From the NCBI RefSeq assembly GCF_905220415.1, contig NC_059568.1:14818001-14882000 (forward strand): a stretch of 64,000 nucleotides of DNA, read 5' to 3'. Below the pieces are notes generated by a model. That model was not told the origin of the DNA, searched no databases, and worked only from the letters and a program-made list of their open reading frames with translations. Source of the stretch: Colias croceus (taxonomy: Eukaryota; Arthropoda; Insecta; Lepidoptera; Pieridae). The position numbers were made by a program, and so were the translations under genes. Positions 21,154 to 31,519 of this stretch are shown here, one piece after another. Positions within the stretch are counted from its first letter, which is position 1; each line of letters starts with the position of its first letter.

Positions 21154-21370
21154 CTAGCTTTCCACCCGCAGCATCGCCCGCGCTGTCAAAGAAAAAGCCG
21201 CATAGTTCCCGTTCCCGTGGGATTTCCAGGATAAAACCTATCCTATGGCCTTTCTCGGGTATCAAAATATCTCTATACCAAATTTCATGCAAATAGGATC
21301 AGTAGTTAAGGCGTGATTGAGTAACAGACAGACAGATAGAGTTACTTTCGCATTTATAATATTATAAGTA
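21154..21370 (-). mobile_element. Helitron-like element, first of a tandem pair
   Basis: The CTAG end at 21154-21157 is followed by TTTCCACCCGCAGCATCGCC, GGATAAAACCTATCC and, at the far end, GCATTTATAATATTATAAG. It is inserted in the gypsy 3' region. Confidence 0.8.
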
Positions 21371-21520
21371 CTAGTGGTCCGTCCCGGCTTCGCCCGTGGT
21401 ACATGTTTCGCAATAAAAGGTAGCCTATGTCCTTTCTCGGGTATCAAAATATCTCCATACCAAATTTCATGCAAACTGATTCAGACAGAGTTACTTTCGC
21501 CATTATAATATTAGTATGGA
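21371..21520 (-). mobile_element. Helitron-like element, second of a tandem pair
   Basis: The CTAG at 21371-21374 directly abuts the preceding copy. It uses the other 3' variant (GTGGTCCGTCCCGGCTTCGC) and ends with the complement of TCCATACTAATATTAT at 21520. An internal deletion removed most of the (GTCT)n tract. Confidence 0.8.
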
Positions 21521-21670
21521 TGGGGATGTACAATGACAAATAGAACACTTTAAGTTATAACGGTGTAAAATGTTGTTTTGTTAACATTAAGTTATTTTAA
21601 GTGTGAATCAGACTTATTATTGATTATAATATACTTAGTTGTTTAATTAAGAAGGGAAAAGTGTTATGTA
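21521..21670 (+). other. Gypsy LTR-side sequence before the TIR element
   Basis: AT-rich, ending GTGTTATGTA, where the TA target of the next element lies. Confidence 0.4.
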
Positions 21671-23284
21671 AGGTAAACGCAGGTATTAACGACCCCCCTA
21701 AGGCAATTTTAAAATCAACCATATTTTTTAAGTATACTGGTTCTTCTAAAGATTTATAGTTTCATTTTATATGCTAGTGTTATGCATTAAAAATGTTTTT
21801 ATTGAATCAAATACATTCAAATAAAGGTTTATCTTGTAAAAAATAATTTACAATGTGACTTAGTCGATTGTTGCAATTACCGACCCATAAAAATGGCTGT
21901 GATGTTATTAACGATTTTTATGCAGCTATTCCCGATCGTATGTGCGAGGAGGCTTTTTCCAGCAATGGAATGTATAGAAGCTAGTGATGATGATGATTAC
22001 CGATCTTAATAAAATGAAATAAAAATGCAAATATATTCGTATTTTTTTATTATATTTATTTTTAATAAAACAAATGAATACTTCTTAGTACCTAATGAAC
22101 TAAATAATTATAAACTTTTAAATTAATCAACATAATACTATTAATATAATATGTACATATATTAAATTAAAGGATATCAAACTCTAGGATATTTTCTTGT
22201 GCTATTTGATTGATGGCTTCGGCGAGTTGTGTTTTACTGGATACTTTTCGCCACTTTTGTGGCTCTATATTTCTGGAAAAAATATAATAATATGTTGTAT
22301 GTTAATTTAACCATGAAGAAGCATTTTTAATAGGCACCTATTATGTCATAAAAGTAGATGAGAAACTAAACAATCTATATTCGGTCGGTAATAGCTTCCT
22401 ATAGTTGCTATTGCCAACCCACATGGGTCGGTAATAAAGTATGTAAGTATAAAACTAAATTGTATTACCGACCCATAAAAAAATGGTTATTTTAATTCAT
22501 TTGACCATCAGACTATAAAATAATATATAATTGATTAATGTCATACAAAATATGAACAAATGCATATTGTTTAAACAAAAAAAAACAATGATTTACTACT
22601 GTAACCATTCGATACCGATCCTCGAAAAATATCATAACTTTGTATAAATTGACAACGCTAAAAAATAAACACTAGACAAAAAAGTTTAGGTCGCTAATAG
22701 ATTTTTATGAAGACTCATAGCTTAGATTTAAACTGGTCCATAAAACCACTTGTGTTAGTGTGATACAATAACGTAAAAGAAAAAAAAACAAAAAGTTACG
22801 TTGTTGCCATTGCCGACTTATGGGTCGTTGATACCTGCCACGACTTAAACTGGTGAAGCTAACACCGTCCCATTTTAATTTAACGTTTTATCGTTTCAAA
22901 TTACTTTTTATTAATAAAATGTTGTAAGAAATGAAAAGTTGACACTTAAATACATTGACATTTAGTAATATAAATTAAAGTATAGATGTCATTTGTTTGT
23001 AAATGTCTTAAAAAGATAAATCACAGTACTTACCCGAAGGAACAACGGAACAGTACGAAACGTCCTGCGTCCACGCTACCCCGCAGCAACTTACGTATTT
23101 TAACTCTTTTTGGCACAGTTACTCACACTAACGTAAAAGTATACGATGCTCAAGTAATACATTCGTGTATAACTTTGCCAACCTGTAGCTAGAATAGTTC
23201 TGGAAACGTTTAAATTTCGAATTACTTTTATAGGTCGGTAATACCTTCAGATTTTCGATGGGTCGTTGATAGCTGCGTTTACCC
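21671..23284. mobile_element. 1.6-kb TIR element with repeated GACCCAT-type motif
   Basis: The left end AGGTAAACGCAGGTATTAAC and the complement of the right end GGGTAAACGCAGCTATCAAC form an imperfect TIR of about 25 bp. TA at 21669-21670 and 23285-23286 is the target duplication. The empty site is visible in the other LTR at 15761-15775. A motif ATTACCGACCCAT, in either orientation, recurs near both ends and inside (about 21880, 22384, 22410-22435, 22463, 22812, 23232, 23260). On the minus strand two short open pieces (about 23130-23035 and 22275-22157) could splice in frame, ending ...ENILEFDIL. I do not recognise the protein. Confidence 0.7.
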
Positions 23285-23393
23285 TATGTAATGTAATAAA
23301 ATATCATGTATGTGTATGTAGGCTGAAATAAATTAAAAATCAGTTTGCATTGATCTGGCGTGTTTCAATGACGTCCCTTCCATATTTATCACT
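23285..23393 (+). repeat. Candidate 3' LTR remnant of the gypsy element
   Basis: This matches 15760-15872 closely (about 90% by eye), from TATGTAATGTAATAAAATAT to CATATTTATCAC. It marks the right end of the gypsy copy, split by the TIR element just upstream. Confidence 0.6.
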
Positions 23394-23942
23394 TTCATTC
23401 TGGGGTTTTTTTAATAAAAAAATATTAGAGTAATCAACTATTACCTATTACCTACATTAAAAATGAATACAATAAAAAGTAATACAATAAAAAGTAATAA
23501 AAATCAGTGTTCCTGATCATCATCGTGCTCATAATGTACATGGTCATACGAATGGCCAAAACATATTTTTCACGAGAATAAAATGATAATAGGCGTTCGT
23601 CATTATTTCGCCGGTTCGTTTTTCCGAGAATATTATTGTAAAAGTTATCCCCCCAAAAACATTTTCATGTAAAATGTTGCCAAGACGAGCCCATATGACT
23701 CGCACTGTCAAAAAGTTATCAGATCTCATGTAGAGCCAAGCTTCTAACACTACACGCCCTAACTCTACAAGGCCTAACTTCACAAACTCTACACCTTATT
23801 CAAAATATGCTTAGCCATTTCGCTACATTCACATCGGCGTAAGGTGAAAAATTAATTCACTGTACTTTTGTGTTATACAATAAGTTCTTGTAGTAACGAA
23901 CGAGATCAGTGGTTATGAAAGGACGAAGTTTGTAAATCACTT
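23394..23942. other. Non-coding spacer
   Basis: No gene or clear repeat is recognised. Confidence 0.45.
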
Positions 23943-23975
23943 TCAAACGATAAAAGCAGCTACGAACAGTGTCCA

Positions 23976-24186
23976 GTATACATGACTTTCGAAATTAAGA
24001 TTGTTGTCAAAAAGTAACCCTAATTTTTTAGCCTCATCTACTTCAACGATTGGAATGTTGTCTATACACAAGGATAAACACAAATCTTTGATGGATCTCA
24101 CCTGCCGCTTCGAACCAATTACCATAAATTTGGACTTGTTGGGGTTTAGTATCAATGAGTTCTTAGAAGCCCATGTAGAACAGATT
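23976..24186 (-). pseudogene. LINE reverse transcriptase fragment
   Basis: Minus-strand residues WASKNSLILNPNKSKFMVIG, then AKKLGLLFDNNLNFESHV, match the thumb-side region after the YADD box in Jockey/CR1-type RT. Nothing of the catalytic core remains. Confidence 0.75.
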
Positions 24187-24289
24187 TAAAGGTAAAATTG
24201 CTAAAAAATATAAATTGAAAGTAACAACACATTAAATAAAAAATTGGTTTGTTAAGAAATCCTCGATGCGGGAGTCCGTCACGCACCTG

Positions 24290-24475
24290 GCCGGTTTTTT
24301 TTTTCTACCATATGAGATGACTCTCCTTACCTCTATTTGGTTGCCTGGAAGAGATCGCTGTATTAGCGATAAGGTCGCCTTTTTGTACGTATTTCTATTG
24401 TTTGTGTTTTTTGATATTATTTTGTTACTGGTGCAAATAAAGTATTCATTCTTTCATTCATTCACTCTACCCTCC
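24290..24475 (+). mobile_element. 3' end of a LINE
   Basis: GGTTGCCTGGAAGAGATCGC followed by GCGATAAGGTCGCC, an AAATAAAG and a CATT-rich tail at about 24445-24470 is a familiar lepidopteran retroelement 3' end. No coding sequence remains. Confidence 0.6.
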
Positions 24476-24661
24476 ATATTCCAATCCAATCCAATTATGA
24501 AGATAATTTAGCTGATGGATGAAGATAAAATACGCTTACAAAATATTTTACATGAGGCAAATATAGATGGCGCAAGCACGAAATAGGAGTCCTTAAATCG
24601 CGCTATCGGTTTTGTTTCTAAACAACATTAAAGACCCTCAGTGGAACTAGCTCGTTGCTGG

Positions 24662-25768
24662 GAGCTAAAAAAGGTCCTTGGGCACACTCCTAACGGACGT
24701 CCATTTGGCAAGGGTGTCCGTTTTATACCAAAGACAGACCAGGAGTTCCGACTCATCCAGCGCTATCTTACGCAGCTGGAGAGCAACACCGGAATCTCTT
24801 GGTTCTGCTACTCGCTGCCCGCTGAGAGAAGCGTGAAAGTAGCGATCCGTGGTCTGCCGGCTAACACAGAACCGGCACTAGTGGAGACAGAGCTGCGCGA
24901 GCTCGGGTTTACTCCGGAACACGTGCGTGCAATCCCCGCTCGTCCAGGTAGGCCGGGCTGTCTGATGTTCGCGCAACTGCAGCGGACTCCGGACCTCATC
25001 CCAGGCATTTATGAGGTGAGCGAACTGCTCTGTATGCCTGGGATCACAATTGAGGCATGGCGCGGCAGAAAGGGGCCAGCGCAATGCCATCGATGCCAGC
25101 AATTTAGACATTCCTCCCAAAACTGCCACCGGCCAATAGCCTGTGTGCGTTGCGGTGAGAACCACTCTGCAAAGGAATGCCAGCGTCCGCGCGAGGAACC
25201 ACCAACGTGCGCCAACTGCGGCGGCGCCCATACGGCAAATAACGCGACCTGTCCGATATTCCGGAAGGAGACGCGCAACCGCCGAGCGGGCACCGTCGCG
25301 CGCACTGCTACAAGTGCGCGCGTGCCCGCAACTGAAGCCGATGCACCTGGCTCGCTCATGGCTGCCGCCAACCAGCCAGGGCCGACGACTAAACGCCGCC
25401 GTAAGCGTGGCAAACGCACCCAAACGCGGCCGCCAGCAGCACAGCCTACGGCGCCACTTTTGGCAGCGCCAGCCACTGCACCACCAACCACTGCACTGCC
25501 TACTGCTCTGCCGGCAGCATCTACCTCTAGGCCGCGCTCTGCACCACCAGTTGCGCCGCAGCCTACGCAGCGTAGCAAGAAGTCCAAGCCCTCCGTGGTC
25601 GCCGCCCCCATACAGGGGACGAAGGCGAAGCGTGTGATGCTGCTGGACCCCAGACTGACTAAGGTTATCAGCACTCTTAATCAGGTGCTGGTGGCTATCC
25701 AAGAACAGCGTGACCCAATACCGCTGATCTTGGGCTGCATCGCGGAGCTCTGCGCCTCTTATGTCTGA
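24662..25768 (+). pseudogene. LINE copy 1 ORF1, N-terminally truncated
   Basis: From ELKKVLGHTPNGRPFGKG the frame matches residues 259-623 of copy 2 ORF1, with differences mostly in the proline/alanine-rich tail. Three CCHC-type knuckles lie at about 25084-25250: CHRCQQFRHSSQNC, CVRCGENHSAKEC and CANCGGAHTANNATC. The Jockey gag pre-knuckle domain is present. The first residues of the open frame (from a GTG at 24641) come from joined leader sequence, so no proper start exists. The stop overlaps the ORF2 ATG by 8 bases. Confidence 0.85.
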
Positions 25769-28421
25769 GCTCCGCATCGCATTTTGGAACGCCGACGGGC
25801 TCTCAGCGCAAAAAGCCCGTCTCTTCAAAACCTTGCTCTGTCAACGTCAAGTGGATATCGGCCTGGTTAACGAAACACACCTCCGACCGGTAGACAAGTT
25901 GAAGGTTTCCGGATACTATGTCTATCGGGAGGACCACACCTCGCCGATCGGGACTGCTTACAGGGGATTAGCAGTCCTGGTCCGTCGGAATGTCATTCAC
26001 CAACTACTTCCAGTACCTCAGTTACAGTCGTCGTACGCCCTCGGCGTAGAAATCTGTGTAGACCGCCAGCCCACTCGTGTGTTCGCTTTTTACAAGCCGC
26101 CGCAGAATCGACTCGCAGTGGCTGATGTCCGAACCTTGCTGGACTCGCCGCTGCCCACGATCCTCGCTGGCGACTTCAATGCGAAACACACGGCCTGGAA
26201 CTCCAACACCGTAAGCCCGGACGGCAGACGCCTCCTTGACGACGCAGACCGCCACGGCTACGAAGTGGTAGGACCAGAGGCCCCAACGCACTACCCGTAC
26301 TGTGCAGCCCATACTCCGGACGTCATCGACATAGCAGTTGCTCGTGGCCTCGTCGCCGCACCGTCGCTTGACGTCCTGGATGATCACCTCATTTCCGACC
26401 ACCAAGCCGTCCTCATGACGCTGACACTGTCTCCGATGACAACATCACTGCCTTCTCCGAAACATCGCCAGGACTGGAGAATCTTCGCCGAACACATGGC
26501 TGAACATTCTCCGTCCTTTAGAGTCGAGAGCCCCGCAGACGTCGACCGACTCGCCACGGACTTCAGCGCAGTCTTGTCCAATGCGCTTCGCGAGTCCAGA
26601 CTCGACGCTGCATCCACTCGCAAGAAACCCCAGCTCCCTGCCTACATACAAGCGATGTTAGAGGAGAAGAGGAAGCTGCGAAGATTATGGCAAAATCTGC
26701 GATGCCCGACCATGAAGACGCGGTTGAACGCTCTGGCAGCCAAGATTTCGGACGCACTGGAAACGGTAGCAGTCGAATCTTGGCACACCGCCATCGAGCG
26801 AGCCGGCGATGACTGGTCCGGCATGCACCGCCTTTGCCGCCAGCTCTCAAGGAAGCCCCCTCCGATTAGACCCCTCATGGCCGGTGACGGAACCCCACGT
26901 TACCGCGCCGAGGACCGAGCGGAGATTTTTGCAGACTTCCTGGAGACGCAGTTTACGCCTAATCCGACCGCGAATGTGCAGCACGTAGAGACCATCGAGC
27001 GACAGGTGAAGGATTACTTCGAACCGCCGATACCACCGACAGAAGACCCCGTCGTGTTCTCTCCTGGACGAGTCCAAAGGATGATTCGACGAACTAAACT
27101 ACGCAAAGCCCCCGGTCCGGACCGAGTCACCAATGAAGCCCTGCGTCACCTTCCTCCGCGAGCTATCGCGACGCTGACGCGGCTCTTTAACGGAATCCTC
27201 CGTACCGGGCACTTTCCATCTCCGTGGAAGCTCGGCCGAGTCATCCTACTTCCCAAACAAGGTAAAAATATCTTGCTACCCGAGAGCTACCGTCCCATCA
27301 CCCTTCTGTCGTCAACCTCGAAAGTCTTCGAGAAGCTACTGCTGCTGCACATTACGCCCCACCTTCAGCCACGCGACGAACAGTTCGGTTTCCGCGCCGA
27401 ACACTCCACCACTCTACAAGTGGCGAGAGTACTGCACCACCTCGCTGCCGCCTACAACAAGCGAGAACAATCGGTTGCAGTATTCCTCGATATGGAGAAA
27501 GCGTTCGACCGCGTATGGCACACCGGACTCATCTACAAGCTGTCCACGTCTACTACTCCGCGTCGAGTAGTTAAGACTGTGGCCACCTTCCTGCAAGACA
27601 GACGTTTTCAAGTGGCGGTTGAAAATGCTCTGTCCACAGAGCGCCCCATCCGAGCCGGTGTGCCCCAGGGAAGCTGCCTGTCGCCCGTCTGCTATAGCAG
27701 ATACACGGACGACATTCCAGTCGCTGGCGGAGCCATCCTAGCGTTGTATGCCGACGACGCTGCGTTTATTACCACCTCGCTGAACGCCAAGCATGCATCG
27801 GTAAAGATGCAGCGAGCACTGGATGCACTTCCCTCATGGCTGGAGGACTGGAGACTCAAGGTCAACGTGGGGAAAACTCAGGCGATTTCCATCGGGCGGG
27901 CGCGCCTTCTGCCGCCCCCGGTGTCTCTCATGGGCGAGAACGTCGAATGGTCACCGACGGCCAAGTACCTTGGTGTGACCATTGACAAGACACTCTCGAT
28001 GCGGCCCCATGTGAAGAACGTGGTTGCCCAGACGCGCGCCGTGCGGAACATACTCCGCCCCATGCTGGCGTCTCACCTGCCTCTCCGTACGAAGCTGTGC
28101 ATTTACAAGGCCTACGTTCGCACGCGACTCACCTATGCGGCCCCTGCGTGGTTCGCGCTGACCAGCGAGACGGACCGCAAGTCGCTGCGAGCGCAGCAGT
28201 CGCTAGCGCTCCGCACCATCTCCGGAGCACCACGCTTCGTACGGAATCAGGTCATCTCCAGGGACCTGCGCATGGAGAGCCTGGACGACTTCGTTCGTCG
28301 CCTGAGTTCCTCTATGTTCGCGCGCGCCGACGGAGCGCGATCCCAGCATTTGCAGGGCATCGCGCCATACCATCGGAGACCGCCGGACATAAGAGGCCTA
28401 CCACGTGACCTAGTCTCCTAG
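25761..28421 (+). CDS. LINE copy 1 ORF2: endonuclease and reverse transcriptase
   Basis: This 886-residue protein is open from its ATG. The endonuclease spans about residues 1-225, with FWNADGL, NETHL, GDFNAKHTAWNS (about 137-148) and SDH (about 212). The reverse transcriptase has FLDMEKAFDRVWH (about 575-587), GVPQGSCLSPVCYSRYTDDI and the catalytic YADD at about 663-666. Jockey-clade ORF2 proteins are usually near 850-920 residues. It differs from copy 2 by a few percent of residues. Coupled translation with ORF1 through the 8-base overlap is likely. It could act on other transcripts even though this copy's ORF1 is broken. Confidence 0.92.
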   Translation: MSELRIAFWNADGLSAQKARLFKTLLCQRQVDIGLVNETHLRPVDKLKVSGYYVYREDHTSPIGTAYRGLAVLVRRNVIHQLLPVPQLQSSYALGVEICVDRQPTRVFAFYKPPQNRLAVADVRTLLDSPLPTILAGDFNAKHTAWNSNTVSPDGRRLLDDADRHGYEVVGPEAPTHYPYCAAHTPDVIDIAVARGLVAAPSLDVLDDHLISDHQAVLMTLTLSPMTTSLPSPKHRQDWRIFAEHMAEHSPSFRVESPADVDRLATDFSAVLSNALRESRLDAASTRKKPQLPAYIQAMLEEKRKLRRLWQNLRCPTMKTRLNALAAKISDALETVAVESWHTAIERAGDDWSGMHRLCRQLSRKPPPIRPLMAGDGTPRYRAEDRAEIFADFLETQFTPNPTANVQHVETIERQVKDYFEPPIPPTEDPVVFSPGRVQRMIRRTKLRKAPGPDRVTNEALRHLPPRAIATLTRLFNGILRTGHFPSPWKLGRVILLPKQGKNILLPESYRPITLLSSTSKVFEKLLLLHITPHLQPRDEQFGFRAEHSTTLQVARVLHHLAAAYNKREQSVAVFLDMEKAFDRVWHTGLIYKLSTSTTPRRVVKTVATFLQDRRFQVAVENALSTERPIRAGVPQGSCLSPVCYSRYTDDIPVAGGAILALYADDAAFITTSLNAKHASVKMQRALDALPSWLEDWRLKVNVGKTQAISIGRARLLPPPVSLMGENVEWSPTAKYLGVTIDKTLSMRPHVKNVVAQTRAVRNILRPMLASHLPLRTKLCIYKAYVRTRLTYAAPAWFALTSETDRKSLRAQQSLALRTISGAPRFVRNQVISRDLRMESLDDFVRRLSSSMFARADGARSQHLQGIAPYHRRPPDIRGLPRDLVS

Positions 28422-29101
28422 GACACGACCGCTTCCTCGCCGCTGGCTGATGGGCGCCCCCCGGCACTTTGCCGGCGGGCTCGACCTCGCTAAGTGGCGG
28501 GTGGCTTCACCCACGGACATTCCTCCCTGCAGCAGCTAGCAGATCGCCCGCGATACCACGCGGGCTCGATCGCACTGCAGCAGGACACCTCCCGGACACG
28601 ACACCTCGGACCATTAGGTCCCACCCAGTGCCCCGCCTGTAGTTGCAGGCGGCGTTGCCACCACTGAAAGGGGCCGTCGCCCCGAACAGTTACCCCGAGG
28701 CCTGTGAAGGCCTGCGTGGATGACCCCGCGATTCAGCTCGTTGCTCTGTTCCGGCAATATAATTGATTAATTTTTGAAGAACTTGCACTGAATATATTTC
28801 ATGTACAGTTCTATATATTGGAATCGCCATAGATAATATTACAAATTACAATACCCTTCTATACAGAGATGATATAAATATTATCCCGTGTTTGATTTGA
28901 CGTGTGTATACCTACATTTAAAAATTAAGACTCTTGAACAGCTTTTAAACGCGATTTGATAAACAACAGGGAGCGTGGTCATGATGAGACTAAGATGTTA
29001 TGTCATGTCTTGACGGTTAAAGGTTGGTAGTCTGTGCTTATGTCTGCCTCGGCAGAATTATACTGCTGATTATAATATTATACTAAACACCAATATTTTT
29101 T

Positions 29102-29350
29102 TGACTGACCGGTTGGCTTGGTTGGTAGTGGCCCTGCCTTCCTAGCCAGAGGTCGTGGGTTCGATTCCCACCCGGGGCAAATATTTGTGTGATGAACATT
29201 GATGTTTGCTCAGTGTCTGGGTGTTAATTATCTGTATATGTATTTAATTAATAAATTATATACCTATGTATGTTTATCAGCCATCTGGTTTCCATAACAC
29301 AAGCGAAAGCTTAGTATGGGATCAGATCGTGCCGTGTGTGAAAATTGTTC
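29102..29350 (+). mobile_element. tRNA-derived SINE
   Basis: A pol III A box (TTGGCTTGGTTGGTAG, about 29114-29129) and a B box (GGTTCGATTCC, 29158-29168) are spaced as in a tRNA. The rest does not form a cloverleaf. The body holds GATGTTTGCTCAGTGTCTGG and CCATAACACAAGC, both familiar from butterfly SINEs. It is not a functional tRNA gene. Confidence 0.8.
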
Positions 29351-29704
29351 TGAAATTTTTGAAAAAAAAAATTCTTACAGTAGGTATTCTTACAGTATTC
29401 TTACAGTTATAATCTATATAGTCATATTACATATAGTATTTATCAAACTTTACCCAGTAATTGTTTTGGTTAACTACACTCGTACACTGACTTATGGTAT
29501 TATGTTATGGGCTAATTTATTTATTTGGCACAATGATTAGGCATTATTCCGGATCGAATGAGATCAACTACATAATAAATATGAATTAACACCATCCTTA
29601 AGTTTAGCTAGACTATAGGGGTTGAATTTTTAGATGACTTGTAAATTCGAACGATGAAGTAGGTAATCGTGAGGAAGCCGACATGTCAAAGAATAAATGT
29701 GACA
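29351..29704. other. Non-coding spacer
   Basis: AT-rich, nothing recognised. Confidence 0.45.
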
Positions 29705-29807
29705 TCTACCAACCCGCACTTGGCCAGTTTGATAGATTATGGCCTTTAGTCAGAGGAGGCCCATGTCCCAGCAGTGGGAACGTGTAAGAGCTGACGATGA
29801 TGATGAA
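29705..29807 (+). mobile_element. RTE-type LINE 3' end
   Basis: ACCAACCCGCACTTGGCCAG, GGAGGCCCATGTCCCAGCAG and a final GATGATGATGAA tail form the standard lepidopteran RTE-like 3' terminus. Only about 100 bp remain. Confidence 0.7.
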
Positions 29808-29849
29808 GTAAATTCGAGTCCTGAAAGTACTGAAATATAACATTCGAGA

Positions 29850-30352
29850 CGGTACGTACGGATTCTCCTGATACGATTTCCTGATCCGTTACCCGGTTTC
29901 GCCGGGCCTCCGAACGCAGTAAAGTCATACAAAAGTACCTAATTGCATGTCACACACATTCGATAACTTACTTACGGTTTTTTCTCCGTCCGTTCTTTCC
30001 GAATGCAAGCCCATGAATTCGGAATTCCTGACATAAAAAAAAACCTTTCTGGATAGGCTCGTAATTTAGCTCTTTTTACATAATATTGGCCCTCCGTTAA
30101 TCTTTGTGTGTTTAGTGGATGTACCCAGTAACGACGACGCTTTTTCTTTTTCTGAGAAAGTAAAAATGCGATTGCAAAGAGGAAATCGACGTCGAAATTC
30201 ATGCTTCTTCCAAACGTGTGCATTCTACTGAAGCTACTCCAAGACTAATCTCGGTATTCCGAACGAAAAAAAAAACGCATGTGAGTGGTAGTCGTACGGA
30301 ATTTTTCATGATACGGTTTCCGAATCAGGAAAACTGATGTATGTGGCCGGCC
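29850..30352 (-). mobile_element. PIF/Harbinger transposon remnant
   Basis: On the minus strand the element begins GGCCGGCCACATACATCAGT at 30352 next to TTA (30353-30355), a usual Harbinger target. The other end near 29850 shows matching subterminal sequence (CGTACGGATTCTCCTGATAC) but its tip is lost. It encloses a transposase fragment. Confidence 0.6.
29972..30223 (-). pseudogene. Harbinger transposase N-terminal fragment
   Basis: The frame encodes RRRYWVHPLNTQRLTEGQYY followed by KLRAYPERFF. This is the N-terminal region just before the helix-turn-helix and DDE parts of PIF/Harbinger nucleases. It ends at a stop after 83 residues, with none of the catalytic triad. Confidence 0.65.
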
Positions 30353-30355
30353 TTA

Positions 30356-30766
30356 GAGATTACAAAACACAGATATGTCTCAAGCCCTAAGCGATATAGA
30401 GCAGCTACTCGCCACTACGTTCTATGCGGCGCTGCTTGCTTTTTCGAGTTTAGAGTACATTATGCAGTCACACCACGAATTCATCTGTCAATCAGTTATA
30501 ACTAAGAGTTATTACTCTTATTGAATAGATTTGCTTACTCTTTGAAGAAGCGATGTGTTATTTGGACCACGAAATTTTCAATAGCATCTAAACAGTGTTG
30601 TGTACATGCACTAGCAATGTCTGCTTACAACATTCGGAAAATAAGTAATAACATAAGTGTTTATACATTTCTGACGTACTGGTCGGAGATCAAGTTCTAG
30701 AAGAAAAAGAGAATCTATACACGTTTTGTGGAAACTAATCCAAGCACTGACTGCACAATAGGTAAA
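30356..30766. other. Non-coding spacer
   Basis: I see no gene or repeat. Confidence 0.45.
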
Positions 30767-30949
30767 TCCATACTAATATTATAAATGCGAAAGTAACTCT
30801 GTCTGTCTGTCTGTTACTCAATCACGCCTAAACTACTGAACCAATTTGCATGAAATTTGGTATGGAGATATTTTGATACCCGAGAAAGGACATAGGCTAC
30901 CTTTTATTGCGAAATATGTACCACGGGCGAAGCCGGGGCGGACCTCTAG
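30767..30949 (+). mobile_element. Non-autonomous Helitron-like element
   Basis: A clean 183-bp copy: TCCATACTAATATTATAAAT at the start, (CTGT)n, ATTTTGATACCCGAGAAAGG, then GCCGGGGCGGACCTCTAG. It lies just before LINE copy 2. Confidence 0.88.
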
Positions 30950-31519
30950 TTAATAATATAATCTAGTCTTAATAATATAATGTTAGTGAATATTGAGAAT
31001 AGCGCTATCTTTGGCAAGTTTCTGGTAGAAATACACTGAATTGTTCCTTACCTTTATAACGATTCATCTATTTAATCGTAGATGGCGCTTAAACCATTAC
31101 ATTCGTCTGCTTTTCTCCATGTGCTTATGAAGCAACTATGCAGATTACAGCTGACGAAGATGACATACCCTTACGAAATAATTTACATGAGGCAAGGAAA
31201 GATGGCGAGTCTGAGGCTTTAAAGGGAACGTAACTCGCGCTATTAGTTTTTATTCTGAAAACGCTTTAACGACTGCCACTTGCGGCCACTGGCTTTGGTC
31301 TTTTTTCAGGAATTCGTTGGTTGTTTGTTGTTTGTTCTTGGTCGTTTGGGTCTCGTTCTCAGCGTTCTGCCCGCTGATCAATGAATCGATTGATTAATTA
31401 ATTAATCAAAATTAATTAATTAATTAACTAAATAAATTGATAACTCATAAATATTCTGTTTATTTCTGAGTTGTTAAAATTTTATTGCGGCCAGATGTGA
31501 ATAAACACATCCTGCGATC

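Larger units (their letters stand above)
24515..29025 (+). mobile_element. Jockey-clade LINE, copy 1, internally deleted
   Basis: The leader piece (24515-24640) matches 31150-31290 of copy 2. The next sequence then jumps to the copy-2 equivalent of 32292, so about 1 kb with the ORF1 start is missing. From 24660 on the two copies are colinear with an offset of 7632 and then 7623. ORF2 is intact. The 3' UTR similarity (GC-rich block, then TGTACAGTTCT, CGTGTTTGATT and a final GTCTTGACGGTTA) runs to about 29020. No poly(A) tail is obvious. Confidence 0.8.

Noticed and set aside
24878..25828. Long minus-strand open frame of 316 codons
   Set aside because: It is the antisense of LINE ORF1, kept open by GC-rich codons. 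The sense strand has the zinc knuckles. The same holds for minus-strand frames across 31591-34700.
29104..29175. tRNA gene
   Set aside because: A and B boxes are present but the sequence does not fold as a cloverleaf and continues into a SINE body.
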